This document shows, in pieces, positions 11,101-17,738 of a stretch of DNA of 64,000 bases. Both the position numbers and the translations under genes were made by a program. Numbering within the stretch: the stretch's first letter is position 1; the number at the start of each line of letters is the position of its first letter. This DNA comes from Lutibacter oricola. GTDB lineage: Bacteria; Bacteroidota; Bacteroidia; Flavobacteriales; Flavobacteriaceae. The notes beneath the pieces were generated by a model. It was not told the DNA's origin. It made no database searches and was given only the letters and a program-made list of their open reading frames with translations. The stretch spans positions 124,001 to 188,000 of the forward strand of contig NZ_FNNJ01000005.1 of NCBI RefSeq assembly GCF_900106565.1. Reading direction: 5' to 3'.

Positions 11101-11272
11101 TAGAGCAAACGCTACCAAGGATTATTTAATTTCAAAAGGAATTGAATCTAACAGAATAATTTCTAATGGTTTTGGAGAAACCAAACTCTTAAACAATTGC
11201 AGTAACAATGTAAAATGTACAGAATTGCAACACTCTAAAAACCGCAGAACAGAGTTTATTGTTAAAAAATAA
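8117..11272 (+). CDS. OmpA-family protein with ten two-cysteine beta-sandwich repeats
   Basis: 1051 residues with an N-terminal signal segment (LTKLILLVISIAVLNTGTSLL). Ten repeats of about 89 residues follow, each starting C-x-Q-x-(I/V)-x-G and carrying a second cysteine about 50 residues later in a motif like (K/N)CxTxY. Content (turn DxNGxYSF, strands) resembles carboxypeptidase-regulatory-like/CNA-B folds, and the paired cysteines suggest one disulfide per unit in the periplasm or outside. The last 120 residues are an OmpA peptidoglycan-binding domain (HTDSRGPDKYNLELTKNRA; SNGFGETK). Repeats 5-8 are almost identical in DNA. It stands alone between two terminators. A long, stiff peptidoglycan-anchored stalk or adhesin is a reasonable guess; no partner is known. 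Confidence 0.85.
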   Translation: MKLTKLILLVISIAVLNTGTSLLYSKNNNAINNIECTQTITGKIIDKENGTPVLDAFVSVFLNEVEIKIAKANINGEYTFDLKCNASYKITVKSSRHFNNSKTIKTSGIDNNTLNINFELNPTCFQSISGVITNELSKEKIEDANVTLQLDGEDIESVKTKSDGAYSFAIKCNTNYNIIVSKDNFIKDFYGFTSTKNNSDSSSHNFILEPECIQTISGNLLNKVTKEPLSGEIKLYLNNIETETIKVNNNGKYSLKFQCTTNYRIVATKPNFKEDSYYFLTDFIENKQPDYYNLKKDLLLEPNECFQVVFGKVLNKNTEQIIPNSTVSLLYQGHEIKTFQTNNDASFLFNIKCGLAYELTSSNTEMNASSITFKASNKKNDKLNKDIYLEEKDCNQTINGIVVNQNSKEPISNATITLFEGTSEKNKITTDTNGTYSFKVNCETSYKITTSNAEFNSNEISFTTNKKRDNAISKNIELKPLDCNQTISGIVVNQNSKEPISNATITLFEGTSEKNKITTDTNGTYSFKVNCETSYKITTSNAEFNSNEISFTTNKKRDNAISKNIELKPLDCNQTISGIVVNQNSKEPISNATITLFEGTSEKNKITTDANGTYSFKVNCETSYKITTSNAEFNSNKISFTTNKKRDNTVSKNIELKPLDCNQTISGIVVNQNSKKPISNATITLFEGISEKNKITTDANGKFSFTASCNTKYSINAIADNYTLNTKVITTNTERDHNNSVKIELSEKECNQKVSGIIRDKESKKPLANTTITLYQNNQIIASQTVGNDGVYQFPLECSSTYKLSVFKNNNLESFRLKTAQQHNRTLTLHFDIEAPACMQFINGYVLENISNNPIPNAKVSLLNYSKQIKNVITDSNGAFYFQIDCNTTYSIIAEKLNYTKAQKNLVSTSTISHPHKMDLVIEPIVKISEKNGIQYIETNPILFELDEYEITNEVKAELNKIIFNMNQNPAIKIEVNYHTDSRGPDKYNLELTKNRANATKDYLISKGIESNRIISNGFGETKLLNNCSNNVKCTELQHSKNRRTEFIVKK
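9296..10363 (+). repeat. four tandem 267-bp coding repeats
   Basis: Units begin with the Cys codon at 9296, 9563, 9830 and 10097, and the next domain begins at 10364, so the period is exactly 267 bp (89 codons). The first three copies differ at only a few bases; the fourth is near-identical for about 120 bases and then diverges. The frame is kept, so unequal crossing-over would add or remove whole domains. Confidence 0.95.
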
Positions 11273-11276
11273 TCAC

Positions 11277-11312
11277 AAAAAAAGCGCTTAATAAAATTAA
11301 GCGCTTTTTTAT
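11277..11312. terminator. bidirectional terminator between convergent genes
   Basis: A 10-bp stem (AAAGCGCTTA at 11281-11290 with TAAGCGCTTT at 11298-11307), preceded by A's and followed by T's, so it can act on both strands. It serves the OmpA-repeat gene and the minus-strand lipoprotein gene ending at 11325. Confidence 0.88.
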
Positions 11313-11324
11313 AAAATATGTTTC

Positions 11325-11858
11325 TTAAGCTTTACAGTCGCAGCTCCCAGGCTCGCAACCATTACAATCTTGCTTAATTCTAGCTAATTTCTTTTCTTTT
11401 CCATCACAACTACTTGGCTTACATTCTTTTTTGTCTTTACAGCTAGCAGCAGTTTTACTATCTTTCTTGTCTTTGCAATCTGCAGAAGGCTTACAATCTT
11501 TCTTTTCTTTACAATCTGCTGAAGGTTTACACTCTTTTTTATCTGTACAAGATTTTTTACACTCACATTTTCCTGGTTCGCATTTAGTGCATTCCGCTTT
11601 ATTTGCTTTTAAGTTCATTTTACATGTTGGACAAGTTCCAGCTTCTCCATATGTTTTTCCTTTCTCGCAATCCATTGGACATTGATACGCTAGTTTAGTT
11701 TCCGCAACTCTCTCTACAACTTCTTTCACATCGTGATTGTGCCCATCGTGATTGTCATGTTTTTCAGTTTTTACTACTTCTTTTTTAACTTCGTTACAAG
11801 AAGTAAATATAACTGCAAACGAAAACATTGCTGCAATTACCAAAATTGATTTCTTCAT
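11325..11858 (-). CDS. Cys/His-rich heavy-metal-binding lipoprotein
   Basis: 177 residues. A lipoprotein signal ends at about Cys21 (AVIFTSC). Then come a His-rich stretch (HDNHDGHNHD), a heavy-metal-binding domain of the pattern YQCPMDCEKG...GTCPTCKMNL, and a Lys/Cys tail with repeats of the type CKPSADCKEKKD, ending CNGCEPGSCDCKA. The CPM...CPxCxM arrangement is the one found in copper/zinc-handling proteins of Bacteroidota. It probably binds Cu or Zn in the periplasm or at the outer membrane; the metal cannot be told from sequence. Monocistronic, with no metal-transport neighbour. Confidence 0.75.
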   Translation of the reverse strand: MKKSILVIAAMFSFAVIFTSCNEVKKEVVKTEKHDNHDGHNHDVKEVVERVAETKLAYQCPMDCEKGKTYGEAGTCPTCKMNLKANKAECTKCEPGKCECKKSCTDKKECKPSADCKEKKDCKPSADCKDKKDSKTAASCKDKKECKPSSCDGKEKKLARIKQDCNGCEPGSCDCKA

Positions 11859-11931
11859 AATTTATATTGTTTGTTTTAATTTGATATAATTTCGCCTAAA
11901 ATAGTAAAAATAAATTATTATAAGTTTTCTT

Positions 11932-12375
11932 TTATTTTTTTGAAGAAATATTTTGAAGTTTCTGATAATAAAACGCTGGTAACAAAACAATTAAAAAAAC
12001 TGGATGTATTAAAAATCTTCTTGCATAAAAAACAACCATATATGTATTAAAAAAACGGTAGTTTAAATCTAAAATTAAAATAACACTAAGTAAAATAAAC
12101 ATTGCTATATAAAATTTTAAAGCAAACCTTACATAATTACCATTTTTATAAAACAAATAAATTATTATAAGCGAAATAATTGTATTTATAGAAAACCTAA
12201 AAAATAACGAAAACGTATATTTTAAATTATTAATTTCAGGAAACTCAATATATAAATAATCACTTTTAAAATAACTTATCAAAGGATCATACATATAGGT
12301 GTCAAAAAAGCCTCGCAAAAAAATAAGTAATGCAAATAATACAACTATTAATAATATTTGAAGTTTATTACTCAT
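11932..12375 (-). CDS. exosortase F-associated membrane protein
   Basis: 147 residues with four hydrophobic helices and little else (LLIVVLFALLIFLRGFF, FSINTIISLIIIYLFY, FYIAMFILLSVILILDL, PVFLIVLLPAFYY). It overlaps the upstream exosortase gene by 8 bp, the position always taken in flavobacteria by the small exosortase F system-associated protein. It is expected to work with XrtF in the inner membrane. The call rests on context plus topology rather than on a catalytic motif. Confidence 0.75.
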   Translation of the reverse strand: MSNKLQILLIVVLFALLIFLRGFFDTYMYDPLISYFKSDYLYIEFPEINNLKYTFSLFFRFSINTIISLIIIYLFYKNGNYVRFALKFYIAMFILLSVILILDLNYRFFNTYMVVFYARRFLIHPVFLIVLLPAFYYQKLQNISSKK

Positions 12376-12907
12376 TTTTCAATTTCGAAAATTTTCTAAT
12401 CCAAACAAACCAAAGTAAAAAAGTAAGTCCATATATAATTGCAGGAAAAATATAATCGTGCAACCAATGTTCATATTGAGGAAGTTTATATATAGCTACA
12501 GCAATTATTCCAATTCTAGCAACATTAACAACATAAATTAATGCGCTTCCAAATAATACATACAAAAAAGTACTTTTAAAGCCTGCTGAAAAAGCTACAA
12601 CAAAAGAAATAAATAAAATTATAATACTTACTGCATTACAACCTTCAATAACCCTTGCTACAATATTATTATCTATAAATAAATTCATAGAAACTTCATT
12701 TGAATTTTGTTCTATTTTAGAATCAACTCCAAATGCATTTAACAACAAATTGGTTTGATTGGCAACAGCTTTAGTTATAGGTGCACAAGCAAAGTAGCTT
12801 TCTTTTTTTTGCGTACTACTTAAATAAAAAGAATACAACAAAAACAACACTAAATAAGTGCCAAAAAACTTTAACAAAAAAAATAATACTGTTTTATTTC
12901 TTTCCAC
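12368..12907 (-). CDS. xrtF: exosortase family protein XrtF
   Basis: 179 residues, polytopic inner-membrane cysteine transpeptidase. The exosortase/archaeosortase triad is visible: Cys in EGCNAVSI (about residue 88), Arg in VNVARIG (about 127-133) and His in HWLHDY (about 146-150). Exosortases cut and re-anchor proteins with a C-terminal sorting tail. The start codon is GTG at 12907; no ATG fits. The gene overlaps its partner downstream by 8 bp. No protein with a recognisable sorting tail is encoded nearby, so the substrate is elsewhere. Confidence 0.85.
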   Translation of the reverse strand: MERNKTVLFFLLKFFGTYLVLFLLYSFYLSSTQKKESYFACAPITKAVANQTNLLLNAFGVDSKIEQNSNEVSMNLFIDNNIVARVIEGCNAVSIIILFISFVVAFSAGFKSTFLYVLFGSALIYVVNVARIGIIAVAIYKLPQYEHWLHDYIFPAIIYGLTFLLWFVWIRKFSKLKNE

Positions 12908-12919
12908 TAAAAAAGACTT

Positions 12920-12927
12920 TAATTTTG
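12920..12927 (+). promoter_or_regulatory. -7 element of the GAF/fRMsr gene
   Basis: TAATTTTG fits TAnnTTTG, 20 bases before the ATG at 12948, in a 40-bp divergent gap. Confidence 0.5.
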
Positions 12928-12947
12928 CATAAAACTACAAATTAAAA

Positions 12948-13403
12948 ATGAACATTACCGTATATAAAGAAGCAATACAAAGCATCATAAATTCAAACAA
13001 GCCTAATTCTAGTAAACTTCAATCTATTTGTAATTATTTAAAAGAACAAATTGATTATTACGATTGGGTAGGTTTTTATTTTAAAAATGGAGATAAAAAC
13101 GAATTAAAATTGGCAGAATATGCTGGTGAAGAAACTGAACACACAATTATTCCGTTTGGAAAAGGAATTTGTGGTCAAGTTGCAGTAAGTAATAAAAATT
13201 TTGTAGTACCAGATGTTTCTGCCCAAGACAATTATATTTCTTGCGGTTGGAAAGTTAAGAGCGAAATTGTAATTCCTATATTTATAAACAATAAAAATAT
13301 TGGTCAAATAGATATAGATTCTCATACAGTAAATCCATTTACTAAAAAAGATGAAGAATTGTTAGAGTTTGTATGTAAAAATGTTTCAAAAATACTTTCT
13401 TAA
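12948..13403 (+). CDS. GAF-domain free methionine-(R)-sulfoxide reductase
   Basis: A 151-residue single GAF domain. Features of free-Met-R-SO reductase are present: YDWVGFYF, GKGICGQVA (Cys75), VPDVSAQDNYISC (Cys99) and SEIVIPIF...GQIDIDS. The 24-residue spacing of Cys75 and Cys99 equals that of the catalytic pair in the E. coli enzyme as I recall it; the third, dispensable cysteine is absent. The enzyme repairs oxidised free methionine in the cytoplasm. It is divergent from xrtF by 40 bp. Confidence 0.85.
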   Translation: MNITVYKEAIQSIINSNKPNSSKLQSICNYLKEQIDYYDWVGFYFKNGDKNELKLAEYAGEETEHTIIPFGKGICGQVAVSNKNFVVPDVSAQDNYISCGWKVKSEIVIPIFINNKNIGQIDIDSHTVNPFTKKDEELLEFVCKNVSKILS

Positions 13404-13490
13404 AAAAGCATTTGTTCAACAATTCGATTCGTTTATTAAAATAACATTTCCATTTGTTTTAGAACTCGTACAAGTTCAACAATTAAACTA

Positions 13491-13521
13491 TTGTATTTAC
13501 AAAACATAAATATTATATTTG
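13491..13521 (+). promoter_or_regulatory. complete -33/-7 promoter before the 53-codon gene
   Basis: TTG (13491-13493), 20 bases, then TATATTTG (13514-13521): both elements at consensus spacing. The ATG of the small frame is 26 bases downstream. Confidence 0.75.
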
Positions 13522-13546
13522 CAATAACTAACCCTCTATAATTAAT

Positions 13547-13708
13547 ATGTTAAAACGAACCCTAAAACTAGGCGTTTTAAATAAAAACGCATCCAAAAAA
13601 GTATCCCTACTTTATAAACTTTTAGGTAAAAACGAACAAAACTCTTCTAATCAAAACTATAATGATATGGTAAATAACTTTTATTCTAAAGTTAAAAAGA
13701 AACCCTAA
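13547..13708 (+). CDS. small basic protein, 53 residues, unknown
   Basis: The frame starts MLKRTLKLGVLNKNASKKVS and ends FYSKVKKKP, stop at 13706. It is strongly basic (about 13 Lys/Arg), has no membrane segment and no domain I recognise. The reason to call it is a near-perfect promoter (TTG-N20-TATATTTG) ending 25 bases upstream, and the lack of any other gene in this 376-bp gap. purH has its own promoter just after it. It could instead be the leader of an RNA; protein-coding status is moderate. Confidence 0.5.
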   Translation: MLKRTLKLGVLNKNASKKVSLLYKLLGKNEQNSSNQNYNDMVNNFYSKVKKKP

Positions 13709-13727
13709 AATTTACCTTCATTTTGTA

Positions 13728-13758
13728 TTGTTTAAATAGCTGATAATTATTAGCTTTG
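13728..13758 (+). promoter_or_regulatory. purH promoter
   Basis: TTG (13728-13730), 20 bases, TAGCTTTG (13751-13758), 22 bases before the purH ATG. No purine-repressor-like palindrome is obvious. Confidence 0.7.
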
Positions 13759-13780
13759 CGCAAACACAACAATACATTAA

Positions 13781-15307
13781 ATGAGCACTACTAAAAAAGC
13801 AAAATCTGCACTAATTTCAGTCTTTCACAAAGACGGATTAGGTCCTATTGTACAAAAATTAAATGAACTAGGAGTTACTATTTATTCTACTGGTGGAACC
13901 GAAAGTTTTATTAAAGATCAGGGAATAAATGTTGTACCTGTTGAAGAATTAACATCTTACCCTTCTATTTTAGGAGGAAGAGTTAAAACTTTACACCCAA
14001 AAGTTTTTGGAGGAATTTTAGCGAGAAGAGAAAACGAAAATGATTTATCTCAACTTGGAGAATTTGAAATTCCAGAAATTGATATTGTAATTGTAGACCT
14101 TTACCCATTTGAAAAAACTGTAGCAAGTGGAGCTGCAGAACAAGATATTATAGAAAAAATTGATATAGGTGGTATTTCTTTAATTAGAGCTGCTGCAAAA
14201 AACTTTAAAGATGTTATCTGCGTTTCTTCAATGGAACAATATGGCGAGTTTTTAGACATTATGTCTAATGGAAACGGAGAAACTTCTATAGAACAACGTA
14301 AAAGTTTTGCTGCAAAATCATTTGCAGTTTCTAGCCATTACGATACTGCAATTTTTAAGTATTTAAATAAAGAAGAAATTGAATTTAGAGAAAGCTTCAA
14401 TGTTTCTTCACAATTACGTTATGGAGAAAACCCACACCAAAAAGGTTTTTTCTTTGGTAATTTAGATGAATTATTTACAAAACTTCACGGAAAAGAACTT
14501 TCGTACAACAACTTATTAGATGTTGATGCTGCTGTAAATTTAATTGGAGAATTTAAAAATGAAGCGCCAACTTTTGCTATTTTAAAACACAACAATGCTT
14601 GTGGATTTGCACAAAGAGAAACATTAGTTCAGGCATACATAGATGCTTTAGCTGGCGATCCAATATCTGCATTTGGAGGTGTATTAATCGCAAATAAAGA
14701 AATTGATGAAGCAACGGCTTCTGAAATTCACAGTTTATTCTGCGAAGTGGTAATTGCTCCAAGTTATTCTGAAGAAGCTTTAACTATTTTAAAAGGAAAG
14801 AAAAACAGAATTATTTTAATTCAAAAAGATGTAGAATTTCCAAATATTAGTTACAGAACAGCTCTTAATGGAGTTTTAGCTCAAGAACCAAATAATATTA
14901 CAGATACTAAAGAAGGTTTAAAAAACGTTACTAACAGAACAGTGTCTGATAGCGAAATAGAAGATTTACTTTTTGCTTCAAAAATATGTAAGCACACAAA
15001 GTCTAATACTATTATTTTAGTTAAAAACAAACAATTATGTGCTGGTGGAACAGGACAAACAAGTAGAGTTGATGCTTTAGAACAAGCAATTGCAAAAGCA
15101 AATCATTTTAAATTCGATTTAAAAGGAGCTGTTATGGCAAGTGATGCTTTCTTCCCATTTCCAGATTGTGTAGAAATTGCTGGGAACGTTGGAATTGAAG
15201 CTGTAATTCAACCAGGAGGTTCAATAAAAGACCAATTGTCTATAGATTATTGCAACGAGCATAATATTGGGATGGTTTTTACTGGTACTCGTCATTTTAA
15301 ACACTAA
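13781..15307 (+). CDS. purH: bifunctional AICAR transformylase / IMP cyclohydrolase
   Basis: 508 residues, standard length. It catalyses the last two steps of purine synthesis (AICAR to FAICAR to IMP). The N-terminal MGS-like IMP cyclohydrolase domain (STGGTESFIKDQGI, LGGRVKTLHPKVFGGIL) is followed by the transformylase domain with the catalytic LKHNNACGFA (Lys-His) and the final SDAFFPFPD...PGGSIKD. It has its own promoter and is followed 54 bases later by mreB. Confidence 0.97.
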   Translation: MSTTKKAKSALISVFHKDGLGPIVQKLNELGVTIYSTGGTESFIKDQGINVVPVEELTSYPSILGGRVKTLHPKVFGGILARRENENDLSQLGEFEIPEIDIVIVDLYPFEKTVASGAAEQDIIEKIDIGGISLIRAAAKNFKDVICVSSMEQYGEFLDIMSNGNGETSIEQRKSFAAKSFAVSSHYDTAIFKYLNKEEIEFRESFNVSSQLRYGENPHQKGFFFGNLDELFTKLHGKELSYNNLLDVDAAVNLIGEFKNEAPTFAILKHNNACGFAQRETLVQAYIDALAGDPISAFGGVLIANKEIDEATASEIHSLFCEVVIAPSYSEEALTILKGKKNRIILIQKDVEFPNISYRTALNGVLAQEPNNITDTKEGLKNVTNRTVSDSEIEDLLFASKICKHTKSNTIILVKNKQLCAGGTGQTSRVDALEQAIAKANHFKFDLKGAVMASDAFFPFPDCVEIAGNVGIEAVIQPGGSIKDQLSIDYCNEHNIGMVFTGTRHFKH

Positions 15308-15312
15308 TTTTA

Positions 15313-15320
15313 GTAACTTT
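15313..15320 (+). promoter_or_regulatory. -7 element before mreB
   Basis: TAACTTTG fits TAnnTTTG, 41 bases before the mreB ATG and just after the purH stop. No -33 TTG at normal spacing. Confidence 0.5.
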
Positions 15321-15361
15321 GTGAGATTTCAATTTAAAAATTAATAAAACAAAATATATTT

Positions 15362-16390
15362 ATGGGTTTTTTCGATTTTATGACCGAAGACATAGCCATT
15401 GATTTAGGTACTGCAAACACCTTAATTATTCACGATGGTAAAGTTATTGTTGATGCACCGTCAATAGTAGCTAGAGACAGAAATTCGGGCAAGATTATTG
15501 CAACTGGAAAGAAAGCCAGTTTAATGCAAGGAAAAACACATGAAAACATAAAAACTATTAGACCTCTTAAAGATGGTGTAATTGCTGATTTTGAAGCTTC
15601 GGAACAAATGATAAAAGAATTTATCAAAAACATTCCAAGCATTAAAAAGAAATTTTTTACACCATCATTAAGAATGGTAATTTGTATTCCTTCAGGAATT
15701 ACAGAGGTTGAAAAACGTGCTGTAATTGATTCTGCAGAGCATATGAATGCCAAAGAAATATATTTAATTCACGAACCAATGGCTGCAGCAATTGGTATTG
15801 GAATTGATATTATGCAACCTAAAGGTAATATGATTATTGATATAGGTGGTGGTACTACCGAAATTGCTGTAATAGCTTTAGGTGGTATTGTTTGCGATAA
15901 ATCTGTAAAAGTTGCTGGAGATGTATTTACTGGTGATATTGCTTACTATATGAGAACGCAACACAACTTATATGTTGGTGAACGTACTGCTGAAAAAATT
16001 AAAATTCAAATTGGTGCAGCTACAGAAGATTTAGAAACTCCACCAGAAGACATGTTAGTTCAAGGTAGAGATTTATTAAGCGGTAAACCTAAACAAGTTC
16101 AAGTTTCATACAGAGAAATTGCAAAAGCATTAGACAAATCTATTTTAAGAATTGAAGATGCTGTAATGGAAACGTTATCTCAAACACCTCCAGAATTAGC
16201 TGCCGACATTTATAACACTGGTATTTATTTAGCAGGTGGTGGATCTATGCTTAGAGGTTTAGACAAACGTTTATCTAGAAAAACAGATTTACCTGTGTAT
16301 GTTGCTGAAGATCCTTTAAGAGCAGTTGTTAGAGGTACTGGTATTTCACTTAAAGATTTAGAAAAATACAAAAACGTATTAATGAAATAG
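15362..16390 (+). CDS. mreB: rod-shape determining actin homologue MreB
   Basis: 342 residues. The actin-fold phosphate loops are intact: DLGTANTLI (16-24), MIIDIGGGTTEIAV and the adenosine motif YLAGGGSMLRGL. It forms membrane-bound filaments that guide lateral wall synthesis. First gene of mreB-mreC-mreD-mrdA-rodA, all within 19 bases of one another or overlapping. Confidence 0.98.
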   Translation: MGFFDFMTEDIAIDLGTANTLIIHDGKVIVDAPSIVARDRNSGKIIATGKKASLMQGKTHENIKTIRPLKDGVIADFEASEQMIKEFIKNIPSIKKKFFTPSLRMVICIPSGITEVEKRAVIDSAEHMNAKEIYLIHEPMAAAIGIGIDIMQPKGNMIIDIGGGTTEIAVIALGGIVCDKSVKVAGDVFTGDIAYYMRTQHNLYVGERTAEKIKIQIGAATEDLETPPEDMLVQGRDLLSGKPKQVQVSYREIAKALDKSILRIEDAVMETLSQTPPELAADIYNTGIYLAGGGSMLRGLDKRLSRKTDLPVYVAEDPLRAVVRGTGISLKDLEKYKNVLMK

Positions 16391-16408
16391 TAATATTTTC
16401 TACACAGA

Positions 16409-17239
16409 ATGCAGCAAATAATATATTTTATTAGAAAATTTAGATTCTTTCTGCTGTTTATTCTTTTAGAAACAGTAGCATTATTCTTTACTATTCAACA
16501 CCACTCCTACCACAGCAGTAAGTTTGTTAATTCAGCAAATAACTTAACTGGCGGCATCTATAGCCAAGCTATTTCTATTGGTGAATTTTTCAATTTAAAA
16601 TCTGAAAACAAAAGATTAATTGATGAAAACACACATTTAAAAAATATTTTAGAACAGCGAAAACTAGATTCAAGTTCTGAATTTAAAACTCAAATTGACA
16701 CTCTAAATTATTATCAAAAATACAATTACGTTTTTGCGAAAATTATTAATAATAGTTACTCTAAACCAAATAACTACTTAACCATTAATAAAGGCTCGAA
16801 ACAACAAATAAATACAGATTTAGGAGTTATAAATAGTAAAGGGGTTATTGGTGTTGTAAAAAATGTTTCCTCAAATTTTGCTACAGTTTTATCTATATTG
16901 AATAGTAATTCAAAAATTAACGTAAAACTAAAAAACAGCAGTCACTTTGGTACAATGACTTGGAATGGCGAAGAAACAAATGTTATTCAATTAATTGACA
17001 TTCCACGACAAGCTGTTGTAAAAGAAGGAGATACTATAATTACAGGAGGAAAATCAGCAATTTTCCCAGAAGGTATTTTAGTTGGAACCATTAAAAATGT
17101 AAATTTCGAAAACAACCAATACAAGCAAATTGATATTCAGTTATTTAATGATATGACATCAATTGGTTATGTTCAAATTATAAAAAATCTTCAAAGAGAA
17201 GAACAACTTAACCTTGAGAATACTACTGAAAATGAATAA
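16409..17239 (+). CDS. mreC: rod-shape determining protein MreC
   Basis: 276 residues: one N-terminal membrane helix (FFLLFILLETVALFFTI), a coiled coil (about 60-85, SENKRLIDENTHLKNIL) and the periplasmic beta-barrel domain (INKGSKQQINTDLGVI, TIITGGKSAIFPEGI). It links MreB to the PBP2-RodA synthase. It overlaps mreD by 8 bp. Confidence 0.95.
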   Translation: MQQIIYFIRKFRFFLLFILLETVALFFTIQHHSYHSSKFVNSANNLTGGIYSQAISIGEFFNLKSENKRLIDENTHLKNILEQRKLDSSSEFKTQIDTLNYYQKYNYVFAKIINNSYSKPNNYLTINKGSKQQINTDLGVINSKGVIGVVKNVSSNFATVLSILNSNSKINVKLKNSSHFGTMTWNGEETNVIQLIDIPRQAVVKEGDTIITGGKSAIFPEGILVGTIKNVNFENNQYKQIDIQLFNDMTSIGYVQIIKNLQREEQLNLENTTENE

Positions 17240-17738
17240 ACTAATTTTCTCAAATACGGTTCGTTTTATCTTACTAATTCTTATTCAAGTTTTAGTTTTA
17301 AACCACATCAACTTATTTGGTTACTTAAACCCAATGCCATACATAGTTTGGGTACTTTTATTTCCTATTAGAAAAAACAAAACATCATTTTTACTTTTAA
17401 GTTTTTTATTAGGTTTAACATTAGATTTTTTCTCAAATTCTGGAGGTATACACGCTGCCGCAACCTTATTTATTGCATTTATTAGGCTGCCTCTGCTAAC
17501 TATTGTTTTAAGAAAAAATGATTTTGATTATTATCTTTTTAACTTAAGAGGAATTTCATTTAGCAAAGCCATTATTTTTATTTCATTATTAACAATAATT
17601 CACCATTTTATCGTTTTTAGTTTAGTATACTTTAACTTTAGTGAAATAATTACCATTCTAAACAACACTTTATTTACTAGTATTTTTACTATTATTTTAA
17701 GTCTACTGGGAATTACACTATTTACAAATAAAAAATAA
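17232..17738 (+). CDS. mreD: rod-shape determining protein MreD
   Basis: 168 residues, with five or six membrane helices and the family motif FGYLNPMPYIVWVLLFP. The frame is open from 17214, but the ATG at 17232 gives a normal N-terminus (MNKLIFSNTVRFILL) and an 8-bp overlap with the mreC stop, fitting translational coupling. It ends directly before the mrdA start codon. Confidence 0.9.
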   Translation: MNKLIFSNTVRFILLILIQVLVLNHINLFGYLNPMPYIVWVLLFPIRKNKTSFLLLSFLLGLTLDFFSNSGGIHAAATLFIAFIRLPLLTIVLRKNDFDYYLFNLRGISFSKAIIFISLLTIIHHFIVFSLVYFNFSEIITILNNTLFTSIFTIILSLLGITLFTNKK

